DNA of 64,000 nt from Whitmania pigra (lineage: Eukaryota; Annelida; Clitellata; Hirudinida; Haemopidae), in assembly GCA_021613335.1 (NCBI GenBank), contig JAJTWR010000398.1:1865001-1929000 (forward strand), read 5' to 3'. Of this stretch, positions 44,436 through 54,424 are shown one piece after another (within the stretch, counting starts at the first letter, position 1; every line of letters starts with the position of its first letter). Under the pieces are notes generated by a model, which saw only the letters and a list, made by a program, of their open reading frames with translations, ran no database searches and was not told where the DNA came from. The translations under genes were made by a program, and so were the position numbers.

Positions 44436-44436
44436 T
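44102..44436. repeat. Two ATT/AAT arrays in inverted orientation
   Basis: An ATT array (44102-44235, with a few CAT triplets) is followed 130 bases later by an AAT array (44366-44435). Being complementary, the two could fold into a long hairpin with the sequence between them as the loop. Confidence 0.9.
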
Positions 44437-44745
44437 TCAGTTATAGAGCTTGGTTAGATGAGGGTCTCGAGGTCAACCCCGAGGAGACACAGGCACAACC
44501 AGAGGTCCTCCTAAGCTTACGAACTAGGACCTTTATCAGGTATTTATTACTTAACTAATAAACCTTTTGCTGTGCTAAACAGTTAGATATCATTTTCTAC
44601 TTCTCTATAGCAACATCCCAAATCGATGTGCCAGTCAGGCCAACAAATTTTTCAACGTAAGATCGATCCAGGCTACATTACGGGAGTTTAACATCTGATA
44701 TTGACGAATCAAAATAAAAACTAATTACTAATTAATTAATAATTG

Positions 44746-44930
44746 TATTGTAAATTCATTGATATAGCGCCATATGCATAGAGTCAGAGGCGCTTATTGT
44801 AACCATTTACATAGCGCTCCTTCCCAAGGGCGCTTGTGGCAGTGCAGGCTGGGTTTCGAACACGACACATTACGACTGCTGCCATTACCGCCGTATGCAG
44901 GCAAGTAACCCATTCGGCTAACCTGCACGC
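44746..44930 (-). mobile_element. tRNA-headed SINE, full copy A
   Basis: A 185-bp element nearly identical to the one at 63108-63292. Read on the minus strand it starts with a tRNA-like head: gtgcagg and cctgcac can pair as an acceptor-like stem, a box-A-like ttagccgaatggg lies near the start, and a box-B-like gtgttcgaaaccc follows. A body (gggaaggagcgctat) comes next, then a tail, cgcctctgactctatgcata and tggcgct, that matches the 3' end of the LINE at 11619-11660. Such elements are transcribed by RNA polymerase III and moved by a partner LINE. Confidence 0.9.
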
Positions 44931-44948
44931 CATTAACAATGAAAAACT

Positions 44949-45100
44949 CAGGGACGACACTCGCGGGGGCAGGGAAGGACCCTATTTGGCTCTTGTTATG
45001 CCCCTCAACTTTTAGCTAGAAGCAAAAAGTGGTCAGTCTTCAAGTTGTGCGATTGCCCACAATGGAAAAGCTGAAATGGCGCTCCTGAACTAATTACCCT
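44949..45100. mobile_element. Fragment of the CAGGGACG-start repeat
   Basis: Begins cagggacgacactcgcgggg directly next to the SINE and continues cagggaaggaccctatttgg. Same pattern as at 7987. The far end is not recognised. Confidence 0.35.
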
Positions 45101-45727
45101 CAATCAAAAAATCAACTAATTAAAATAAATAAATATCGTTTCAAAACTTACCAGCCGTTATTAGTATTAATATGAATCTGTTAGAATCCACTGTTGTTAT
45201 TAATAATTTGAATCTATTACAATCCGTCAAGGCTGTTCTTTAACTTAAAGCAAGAAACGAAAGTTTTCAAACTTTGAGCGCAAAAAGGCGGGAAGGCACA
45301 GTTCAAATGCAGACGACAATGAAAGTTCATAGAGGCATTTCGTTAAAAGGTGAATCGGCATCAAAGTTCACACACGCTCACGGACAGACACGACATGCAG
45401 TCAAAAGTACTCGGTAACATAAGACACTGCAGATGATGAACATGATAATGTCGCTCACATTGACAATGGTGATTGATTATTGGTTATTGGTTATGTTGAA
45501 AACTTGCATGGAAATGTCATTCTAAAATAAGAATTGGTTCTCCTCAAATTTCACAGGTGAGAGAGAGCAGAGCGAAGATGTAAAGTCAAGACGAACGAAC
45601 CACAGACAAAAAAAAATCAGCGAAGTCATAAAATTTCCCGATACATCAGATTATATTCATAATATTCATAAATTTCTCTGGAGCCATCCTTAAACGTTCG
45701 ACGACGAGCAACAAACAATTCTTCAGG

Positions 45728-45984
45728 TCAGCAATTCTTGTCGAGCGAGAAAAACTCTTCGTTCGGGACCGTGCAGGTGGCACTGGAAAGCAAGTTGAGG
45801 TCGTCGATGTCCAACGGCTCCAGTAGGTCCCCGGCATTCATCAGTTCGACGTCTTCGAAAGAATCCCCGAGGCATGTCAGGGAGGGAAAGTCCTCCAAGT
45901 CGCTCGGCAACGAGACCTCGGCGTCCTGCCTCTGGAGGGTGTTTCGTTTCGACGCCGAGAATAGGTTTTCGTCGAACGTTTGCC
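45728..45984 (-). CDS. CRTC: CRTC exon 11: C-terminal activation domain and stop
   Basis: 257 bases, acceptor AATCGCTTCAG|GGCAAA, stop TGA at 45730-45728. It is highly acidic (SDLEDFPSLTCLGDSFEDVE; LLEPLDIDDLNLL), as expected for the activation domain, and ends NEEFFSLDKNC. Confidence 0.96.
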
Positions 45985-48900
45985 CTGAAGCGATTTATTG
46001 CGACAGAGTTTTACTATCATTGGCTCAAACCGTAAACGTAAACAAAGTGGAAATTATGTTTGGAAAATGCTGAAACATTGTTGTTGTTGATTTATTGAGA
46101 CGAGAGTTTTATTATCATTGGCTCAAAAAAACATAAACAAAGTAGAAATTATGTTTGGAAAATGCTAAAACATTTAGTAGAGCTTTTAATGTTTACAATG
46201 ACAATGAAGATGTCTCCATTGATGATGATTATGGTAATGATGGTTCTTTTGATGATGATTATAGTAATAATGATGCTTTTGATGATGATTATGGTGATGA
46301 TGATGATGACAGTACCTGAATTTTTAGTGGGGTCTGCCATGGTACCTTGGCTGGCAAGGGATTCGTACGGAGGTGGAGGTTCATTCTTAATGAGGATTTG
46401 AACGGAAGGATCCCTGAACGACGATTCGAGGATGGTGTTGTTGCAGGTGTTTGCGACGTTTTGTGGCTTTAAGTTGTTGTTGTTGATGTTGCTGTTGTTG
46501 TTGATGTTGTTGTTGCTGTTGATGATGTTGTTGTTGTTGCTGTTGATGATGTTGTTGTTGTTGATGATACCAATGTTGCCAGTCCACTGGTTTCCGTTAG
46601 CCGTGTTCATTGCCTGTTGGAATTAATTAATTAATTAATATGTGAGAAAATAAGTAGATCTGATGAAAATGCAATGGCTTAAGATTAAATGAATTGAAGT
46701 GATTAATGCCTGATTTAATAAATCTAATCAACTCCTTCTCTTTTACTGAAGTTTCGGAATTTAGGAGAACGAATACTCAGATGTAGAGATAAGCAGAGAT
46801 ACTATTCCACTCACTGATGATGACTCAGCACACTTGTCTGACAATAGAATCACTACTTGGGAGCTAATTACAAACTTAAAAAGTCAAACTCAGACTGAAC
46901 GCACTTCCATCGAATCCGTTTCCTCACAAAGGTCGCTTAAAAGTGAAACGAAACCTTCGACGGTTGTTCTAAGAAGAGCCGAACGTGAATAACTCTTTAC
47001 TTAAGCAGGGAAATGGACGGCCGAAGGTAACCACGAAAATCGTGACCGATTCGCGTAGGAAGGGAAAAATGCCGTTACAACTACCAAAGTCCAAAACTCC
47101 GGCTCACAAAAATAAACAAAAACCGTCTCTCTCTCGTTTTCAATCTCACCATTTGAGCGGGAAATGACGCGTCCGACCGGACGAGTTGCAAGCCGGACGA
47201 AGAACCGCCGTCGGCCATCAGGTAGACCGAGTTGGGGGAGGAATAGACGGCCCGGCTCTGTTCCGGAGCTCGAACTTGGTGCTGGGAATTGGTGTAAAGC
47301 AAGTTAGGAGACGTGACCTTTAACCCTGGAGATTGGAGGAACCTATCCCACGAAGGGCTGTACATGTTTTCTGCTATGGATGGACTTTCCATTAATATCG
47401 TCTCCAGGGGCCTGCCTGGACTTTCGACGTCCGTCAAGGTGATGGATGGAGGGGGGGAGGTTGGTGGCAGGGAGGATGATTTGGGGTAAGGGGGAGGTGC
47501 TACTTCTTGATATCCAATGACCTGATTGGTTGAAAGATTCGATGAAGGCGACACCTGTGCAAGGTAAAACCTTTTATTTACAAATATATTTTTTAAAAAA
47601 AAAAAAATTATTTCTAACATTAAATGTGACAGCCTAATTAATCCTTCGTAAGCACATTTCTAACGTTAAACACAATAAAACGGCATGGAGATTATGGCGA
47701 AAGGTTTGCAAAAAGTTGTTCCCAAACAGAAAACAAAATCGCTCGGACTCGCAGACATCTGTGAATAATTTTTAAAACCTGCAGATTTTTAACTTTAATA
47801 CGAAAAATTGTTAACATTTAAACAAATTTGCTTGTCTCTGGAAATAATGAGACGTCAAAAGTGGCTACCATGATGTCATCCTTTATATATATATTTAAAA
47901 TTTTTATTTATTAAAAGAAGAAGAAACAAATGCGTGGTTATATTCGCATGTGAAAGTAATTATTGAATTTGTTGTTGTTTTTTTTGCATAATATTTATTG
48001 GAAATTGAATTCCATAATTTGAATGAAGACTTAAAACATTTAATCCAAATCATATTGGCATGGTTTGTCAGAAAAAATTAAATACAAAGTGTCAACAAAT
48101 GACAGTGGTTAACAATAATAACAATAACAATTATAATAATGATAATAATAATAATACATTTATACATGGAAATGTAATGTGAGCAGTTATTTTAGGTTTC
48201 CTCAAAAACATTTCAAAACCATTATGTTTTCCTCGAACTGCCCTCAAGCAAACATCCATAAAAATCATCATATAAACTTTTGAGATTTTTTATTTTAAGT
48301 TAAAAGATTTTTTTTAAGCAAAATAATGATTTATTTCATCTCAGATTTTGAAATGAAGCAACTAAATGAATGACTAAATAAACATTGTTAAACCCTAAGC
48401 TTTAGACTTATTATCTTATTTATTTTCCTTCTATGAAAGAATGAATAATGGCATTAATGTTCACACTTTAAATTGATATCATTATAAAGAGTTAAATTCA
48501 CAAAAGTTAAAATATAAATACATTTATAAATTTATATTTTTAAATTGATTTAACTAAAAAATTGTTAAAATTGTTTCTTGGCATTAGTCATTTTAAGTAC
48601 ACAAGAAAGAAAACCTTTTCAAATTGTTAATAATAGATAATTAATACTACTAATTAATTCCAATCGTGTGCACGGAATGCACGAATGAATTATTTAAAAA
48701 AAAAAAACTTCACACTTTAACGACTGCTTTTCAAAACATTTCTTGCAATTTCTTGTTTATGAACAGGACAGATAATACAAGCTCGAATGTTTGGATGAAT
48801 TCAGAATTATTTTAGCTCAAACTACACATTGAAATAATGCACATCGGCACGCGAGCACATTGTCACTCAGCAACGCTTAGACTTTTTTTAAAAGGCTAAA

Positions 48901-49342
48901 GACATGCAAACGAGATCCACCCATAAGTGACTTCAATAGACATCAACAATTGCAACAATAACAATTACCAAGTTTAAACAATAACAATTACCAAGTTTAA
49001 ACCCCATAACTAATTGCAGACCTCCTGCAGTCGGCTTGCCATTAAGTCGTCGTGTTAAAAATCGAGGTAAAAATTTGCTCGAAAATCTAACCGGCCCCTT
49101 TTCTTGGCGAGTGGAAAGCGACGTGACGAATCGGAGAGAAAAATAAGCATGGTGGATGGGAAAAAAAACTGCCTGGAAGATGTAATGAGGAAAGAGAGGA
49201 AGAGAGGAAGAGAGGAAGAAAGGCATCTCTTAAGATTTGAAATCACATTGAATGACTGAATGATGTTCAAAACACGCTCAAGACAAAAACACTCCAACAG
49301 TAAAAAAGGAGGTTAGAGAAAATGCCAGAGAGAGAGAGAGAG

Positions 49343-49381
<39 letters not shown>

Positions 49382-52300
49382 TGATAATTCGTTGATTGAG
49401 TTCATCTGATTTCCATTAATGGTAGAGCAAGACATCTGGCAAGGTGGTGTTTTGAAAATCGTAAACATTCTTACGATGGACGCGACAAGTGCCCGTGCTC
49501 GCGAGTGCACTTGTGAATAGGCGAGCGAGCGAAGGGTTTTTAAAACAACCATTTAACAAAATTCCATGAATGAACGAATGAGCAATTCAGCTCTAAAGCT
49601 GGGTACATAAAAGCAGTTCTGCAGTTCTCAAAAATTGAAGATAAAAATTAAATGTAACATTTGAAGGTGAAGGCAAATCGTTTTGCATTTCAACATGAGT
49701 AAAATGAACCAACTCACCTGGTTGGGCAGGTGCTGTAGCATAAAATGACCGTTCTGAGTTGGCATGCTGCCAACTTGAGGTGCAACCTGAGAACCCCCAT
49801 ACAGTGACTCCATGTATGAGCCCTGTGGATGCATATTTCCAAGGTAGATCGTTCCCCCACCTGGCTGGACGACCAGGCTGTTACTGCCAGCCATGGACCT
49901 CACTGTCATGGGCAAATAAGCAAAAGGCTGGCTTGCCATCTGCTGGCTACACCTGGCGTTCTCGAGGTAATCGGCCATGGAATGGTTCGCGGCCTGCTGG
50001 GCAGAGCTCTTGATGTTGGGGAGTGAACTGGAGTTGTTGTTGTTCTGCGAAGGAATGCCGAGGGTGTTGTTGCTGTTGTTGTTGTATGCAACTTGCTGAG
50101 GAACCATTGAAAATCCGTTCATGCTGAGGAGAATTCATTGAGGATCGCAGTGAATGAGTTTTTTAATTTGATTTCCATCAATTAACAAATCATTTCATTT
50201 CATCAATTAACAAATCATATGTAGTAATCTTAGCATTTTCCAAGAATGAAATTTAAAAAAAAAAAACAAACAACTCAAATTTTTAAACAGAAGCTGATAT
50301 TTTTATTAAAATATGAGTAATTATTATTATTATTATTATCTATTAGTCATATGCTAACAACCAAAACCAACCAAAACTCCTCCTCAAAATCTTTGAATCC
50401 GTGCATTGTGCAAAGATCGTGCAATTAAGTTCAACAACAAATGTGATTGATTTCTTACAATCATTACTTTAAAGAAATCTCGACAATGAAACTTAAATCG
50501 CTTCAAAAACTCTACATTCCAGGTTAATGGTAGTGAAAACACCAGTTACAGTAATTAATACAAAGTTCTGACATTACTCACTTCAGTCCAGCCATTTCAC
50601 AGGATCTAGGCCTCAGCTGAGATAAACGAATGAGATAAATAATGGATCAATTAATGAGATAAATGAATGAGATAAATAATGGATAAATGAATGAGATAAA
50701 TAATGGATAAATGAATGAGATAAATGAATGAGATAAATAATGGATAAATTAATGAGATAAATGAATGAGATAAATAATGGATAAATTAATGTGATAAATG
50801 AATGAGATAAATAATGGATAAATGAATGAGATAAATAATGGATAAATTAATGAAATAAATAATGAATAAATGAATAAGATAAATGATGGATAAATGAGGA
50901 GAAAAAAAATAAAAGAATGAACATCCTTGGCGATGAAATGGCAAAGGAAATGGCAAAACTCACGTGTCGATCAACAAAAAGAGCAGTCGCCTGGTTTGCA
51001 GTTCCTTCCATGTTTTTGGCTTCTTTGCCTGAAACGACAACAACAACAACAAAGAATTGATTTTCCACCTGCACAATGCAAAACAACAACAACAACAAAG
51101 TTATAGGCTGTCTGATCATTCATTTCAAATGAAAGATGGCAACAGAAAAATCACTGAAACTAGTCATCTTGGATCAGAAGATGCAGAAAGTTATTAACTA
51201 TTAATGAGGCTCATGTAGTGACTGACGTAACCAGCTATCAATCCATCAATCACGATGACTCACTGCCTCAATTAGGTTATAATAATGATACATTAATACA
51301 TAATGATAGCAATTATAATAATAACAACAATGAAATAATAATAAATATTAATAAATGTTAAAGTCATTTCCACCAGAACAAAAAAACCACCTGAGGCAGA
51401 GCCCTTCAGTCCATAGTCCCCTCCTGACTGCACCCCTGCATGGATGGCAGAGTCAGAACACACCCTGGGGAAGTAAAAACAGAGTAAAACATCTCGAGAG
51501 GATGAGGATGAGGATGATGATAATAACAAATTGTAACACAACGATTATAATAATAAATTATACCATGGTAATTATAACAATAAATTATAACATAATAATT
51601 ATAACAGATCATAACGATAAATTGTAACATAATAGTTATAACAAATTATAATAATAGTTCCTCATAACAAACATATATGAACCTCATCGCCAGAAAACAA
51701 ATGATTAATAAAACTGCCAAGTCTCGAGAATCAAAATGAAGGTATTCTGACATTACGAAGAAGGCGTAAGGAGATAAAATCATTTCTCTCGACACTCTCG
51801 AGAAACAAAAGAATTGCTAAAGAAGCTTTTCTAAGCTGCAACAAACAGTTGTAAAAGTTGCAAAATATCATTCTAGAGAATATCATTCAAAGGTCAAGAA
51901 ATCTTACAAGTACTGAAGCAAATTCACAGTCAGACGAATGTTACCATCCTCATGATATGAGGGATAATAAATGTTTATAGAATTGGAAATACTTAAAACC
52001 AATTCAAAAACAATGTCCTATTTCAACTTTGATTTCACCGATTCTGATCGTACCGCACAATATATCGTAAATATACGTAAATATTATACTCACCTCCTCC
52101 AGCCGGGATCGAGAGCCAACAAATGCGGAGATGCGTACGGGGAGAACTCCCTCTGCAGAAGATGAACAAGAAGTTCAAAAATGATAAACGCTAGCCGAGC
52201 GGGAAAAATAAGTTACTAAATTTAATAAAATTAATAAATTAAAAAAAAAAATTACACGTCGACAAACAAAAACAGATGCAACCGTAGAAGAGCATGGAAA

Positions 52301-53633
52301 ACGATTGCGAAACGTGCTGAGAAACTTTAGCGCGAAGGACACGGGCAACTTTAAGTTAGCGAAACTCAAGTTTAATGTAATTTTCACTTTGGAGACATTA
52401 GAATAATTAATAGTTGTCTTATTTAACCATCTAATCATCAATTTATATTATAAATTGTCGTAATAAAAAAATTAATTTAACAACAAATCAATATTAACGT
52501 GTCTCTCCGCGGAGAATTTTTTCCGCTTTGAGTGTTGCTGCGGGTGGAACTGCCTCATTGGACTCTGCTCCCTACTGTGACTCATGACGGACATGTGGTT
52601 GGGGGCATAACTCGTCAGTGGTTTCTCTATCGAATGCTTTATGTCCTCTAGGTTCATCAGAGCATTCTATGAGAAAGGGAATTATTTATCGTCAGGCATC
52701 GTGCAATTTTAAGTTTTGTAAAAAATTCTGTTACAGCTTTAACTCAGAACTTACATTTATTTGCATTAACTTTCACCTAAATCGAGAGGATTGTTATTAC
52801 CATTGGCATGAATGTTTAGAAATAAAAGTCAAAATATGAAATTAATGACAAAAATAGTCACAATGTAGTAATACAAATGTAAAACTTCTGGTAAAAAATG
52901 AATGTACTTTTAGATTGATGGAGTTTCCAGAATCTGAATCTTTAATTACCAATCCATTGGGGTTGTTCTGGTATTCTGCAGAAGCATCTTGTTTCGGCTG
53001 CATCGGTTTAACAACTGCCAGCTATGTATTCCATTCAAACATAACAACAATCAATTGCCAATAATCAATTCTGCATGTTATGCAATGCCAAATAACCCAA
53101 GAAAGAAATGTCAATAAATATTATCAATAGTAAAGGTATATTGTTTTAGTAACACTTTTTTAATCGACGTTATTTTACAAATGTTTTCATATCTCAGTAT
53201 ACTTATCAAGAAACTAATAGGTAGAATCTTGTAACAACAATGTCATGTCTCATTTCAGTTTTTAATAACTTAACCAACTTTCAATTAATTTGTTGCATTT
53301 TGTATTGTTTAAATGTATATTTATTCGACGTTTTTTAAGTGACAGCATCGAAAGCAATCGCTAGCATCATAAAACAAAACGCAAGTGAAAACAAAATAAA
53401 CAAATTAATGCACGTTTAACACCGATGAGTATGATATAAAAAACAAGTTTTATTTGAACAATTGGAAGATGTTGGATACTCCAACTAATTAATTAATTAA
53501 CTAATTCAGTAGACCTCACCCTTGTTGTGGCAGTAACTTCTCGCATAATCTGCTCATAAGCTGCTGTCCCCTCAGCCTGTTTCTGCTGCTGAAGGGCTAT
53601 TTTCTCGCTAAATTTCCTCGGATTTGCAGACAT
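45728..53633 (-). CDS. CRTC: CREB-regulated transcription coactivator (CRTC/TORC), complete, 11 exons
   Basis: CRTC proteins carry cAMP and calcium signals into the nucleus, where they bind the bZIP of CREB and raise its activity. Phosphorylation by SIK kinases keeps them in the cytoplasm on 14-3-3, and calcineurin releases them. Exons: 53633-53520, 53021-52950, 52666-52499, 52152-52094, 51464-51391, 51028-50964, 50616-50582, 50123-49718, 47554-47150, 46613-46316, 45984-45728. Every junction keeps phase and the CDS is 1953 bases, 650 aa, close to human CRTCs. Residues 1-38 form the CREB-binding helix (NPRKFSEKIALQQQKQAEGT). The segment SPYASPH..GWRRVCSDSAIH at 122-145 has the SIK site, with Ser141 (R at -3, I at +4). 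RPRSCEMAGLN (186-196) matches the family's RPKSCEVPGIN. SLPNI appears in exon 8 and PSITLTDVESP in exon 9. The end, LLEPLDIDDLNLLSS then NEEFFSLDK, matches the C-terminal activation domain. A poly-Asn region lies in exon 10. Head-to-head with TIPIN. Confidence 0.96.
45997..46175. repeat. Tandem duplication in the last CRTC intron
   Basis: About 82 bases starting tattgcgacagagttttact recur 97 bases later as tattgagacgagagttttat. They share tatcattggctcaaa and attatgtttggaaaatgct. The two copies differ by a handful of changes. The first copy starts just upstream of the exon 11 acceptor. Confidence 0.9.
46200..46310. repeat. Imperfect (GAT)n tract at the CRTC exon 10 donor
   Basis: GATGATTATGGTAATGATG-type repeats begin right after the donor of exon 10. 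Confidence 0.85.
46316..46613 (-). CDS. CRTC: CRTC exon 10: poly-Asn region
   Basis: 298 bases, acceptor TTCCAACAG|GCAATG, donor AATTCAG|GTACTG. Encodes a long Asn-rich run (about residues 485-512) from AAC repeats with scattered Ile and Ser. KPQNVANTCNN, IKNEPPPPYESLA and the exon end follow. Confidence 0.93.
47150..47554 (-). CDS. CRTC: CRTC exon 9
   Basis: 135 codons, acceptor CTTGCACAG|GTGTCG, donor CAAATG|GTGAGA, phase 0 at both ends. Pro/Ser-rich; PSITLTDVESPGRPLETILM resembles the ILTVTGESP region near the CRTC C-terminus. Confidence 0.94.
47558..49711 (-). other. CRTC intron 8
   Basis: A 2.2-kb AT-rich intron. It contains a compound (GA)n(GT)n microsatellite at about 49328-49380 and a short duplication of caataacaattaccaagttt at 48957-49000. 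No other gene recognised. Confidence 0.85.
49328..49380. repeat. Compound (GA)n(GT)n microsatellite
   Basis: About nine GA dinucleotides pass directly into about sixteen GT dinucleotides. One of only two clear GT arrays in the window. Confidence 0.97.
49718..50123 (-). CDS. CRTC: CRTC exon 8
   Basis: 406 bases, acceptor TTCTCCTCAG|CATGAAC, donor AACCAG|GTGAGT. Starts MNGFSMVPQQVAYNNNSNNT, includes SSSLPNIKSS, then a Met/Gln/Ser-rich disordered stretch ending QHLPNQ. Confidence 0.94.
50582..50616 (-). CDS. CRTC: CRTC exon 7, 35-base microexon
   Basis: Acceptor TTATCTCAG|CTGAGG, donor CTGAA|GTGAGT. Encodes LRPRSCEMAGL plus two bases of Asn196. The match to the conserved RPKSCEVPGIN shows it is real despite its size. 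Confidence 0.92.
50628..50895. repeat. Minisatellite of gagataaataatggataaat units
   Basis: Many variant units of gagataaataatggataaat and gagataaatgaat fill most of CRTC intron 6, right beside the exon 7 acceptor (50617). The array begins within about 15 bases of the branch/pyrimidine region, so its growth could affect splicing. Confidence 0.9.
50964..51028 (-). CDS. CRTC: CRTC exon 6
   Basis: 65 bases, acceptor CGTTTCAG|GCAAAG, donor CGACAC|GTGAGT. Encodes KEAKNMEGTANQATALFVDR and His. Not strongly conserved; the splice sites and phase support it. Confidence 0.85.
51391..51464 (-). CDS. CRTC: CRTC exon 5: SIK phosphorylation site
   Basis: 74 bases, acceptor CTTCCCCAG|GGTGTG, donor GCCTCAG|GTGGTT. 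Completes Arg138 and encodes VCSDSAIHAGVQSGGDYG. Ser141 in RVCSDSAI is at the place of the inhibitory SIK/14-3-3 serine of CRTCs (RTxSDSAL). Confidence 0.95.
52094..52152 (-). CDS. CRTC: CRTC exon 4: SPYASPH..WRR motif
   Basis: 59 bases, acceptor CTTCTGCAG|AGGGAG, donor GGAGGAG|GTGAGT, phase 0 to phase 2. Encodes REFSPYASPHLLALDPGWR, which aligns with SPYG..YLSPP..WRR of CRTCs. Confidence 0.93.
52499..52666 (-). CDS. CRTC: CRTC exon 3
   Basis: 56 codons, acceptor TTTCTCATAG|AATGCT, donor AGACAC|GTTAAT, phase 0 at both ends. Encodes NALMNLEDIKHSIEKPLTSY and a basic end (HSKRKKFSAERH) that corresponds to the Arg/Lys-rich part before the SPYG motif. Confidence 0.88.
52950..53021 (-). CDS. CRTC: CRTC exon 2 (possible cassette exon)
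   Basis: 24 codons (LAVVKPMQPKQDASAEYQNN, then PNGL) between AG at 53022-53023 and GGATTG|GTAATT. Both ends are phase 0, so it can be skipped without breaking the frame. The acceptor has a poor pyrimidine tract, and the sequence is not conserved with CRTCs I know. Less sure than the other exons. Confidence 0.65.
53520..53633 (-). CDS. CRTC: CRTC exon 1: CREB-binding domain
   Basis: 38 codons from ATG to the donor ACAAGG|GTGAGG, phase 0. It starts MSANPRKFSEKIALQQQKQA. The near identity to the N-terminus of known CRTCs fixes the start and the gene family. Confidence 0.97.
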
Positions 53634-54309
53634 GTTTCGGACGCGATCAACAAACCAACATTCAATCGAAAAACGTAGATCGCATAAAAACAGGATGTCA
53701 TCGTTGTACACAAAAGGTGCGTCTACATGCCCATGGTTAAAACTAAATCTTCTTAGTGCAATCTTTAATAAAAATATAAAACAAAATAATAACTAAAAGC
53801 GTTTTATTAATTTTAATAAATTATGTTTTTCTAATTTACCAAACAAAACATAAAAAGTCTAAAATTTTCCGCCTTAGTTCGTAGATGGGTCATTCCAAGT
53901 CAAATCAACACATTCATCTGACATCACCATTTTAGACTTTGTTGAAATTTGGCACATTTGTTAACCTATATGAGTAAATTAATAAACTAAAATTTTAGAA
54001 ATGTTGATCAATCGGTATCTGAAATATAAAAAAATATAAAACAACAAAATCGACTAAATAACAAATAAGTTACCGATTACGAACAAATTATTGTAAAAAT
54101 CTAGAAACAATTTTAAATATTTGAAATTGTAATTTAATTTGGTAGAATATTATATTAAAATATTTAAGTTTTTATTACTATTAACAAAAGCAAATTTTAT
54201 TTAATTTTTTGTTTTGTAATTGCCGCTGCTTTTTAGTTTATTTTTTATTGGAATACCAACCACCAATTTCAAAACATTTGATTACGAGAATAATATTTTT
54301 GAATAAAAA
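53634..54309. promoter_or_regulatory. Likely bidirectional promoter between CRTC and TIPIN
   Basis: The 676 bases between two diverging start codons must contain both 5' leaders and probably a shared promoter. The region is AT-rich with no CpG island. A near-CRE tgacatca lies at about 53920. Head-to-head housekeeping-type genes at this spacing are usually driven from a common promoter; that is inferred, not seen. Confidence 0.6.
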
Positions 54310-54424
54310 ATGGGATCAATCAACTTAGACTTGAATGATGAATTCGATAGAGGAGGTTCTTATGCCAGTGATGAAGATGTTGGACAAATACGAGAGAATT
54401 CGGGTACATTTGGTGATGCAGAAA
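54310..54424 (+). CDS. TIPIN: TIPIN exon 1
   Basis: 38 codons plus one base; start context AAAAATGG; donor GCAGAAA|GTTAGT. Acidic N-terminus starting MGSINLDLNDEFDRGGSYAS. Confidence 0.92.

Noticed and set aside
44830..44930. tRNA gene
   Set aside because: Box-A-like and box-B-like motifs are present, but the T and anticodon arms do not fold properly and the sequence is part of a repeated 185-bp element. It is a SINE head.
47081..47620. CRTC exon 9 taken as a single-exon 179-codon gene
   Set aside because: Both ends of the frame run through good splice sites into low-complexity intron sequence.
49313..49552. ORF with THTHTH run
   Set aside because: Read from a (GT)n microsatellite in a CRTC intron.
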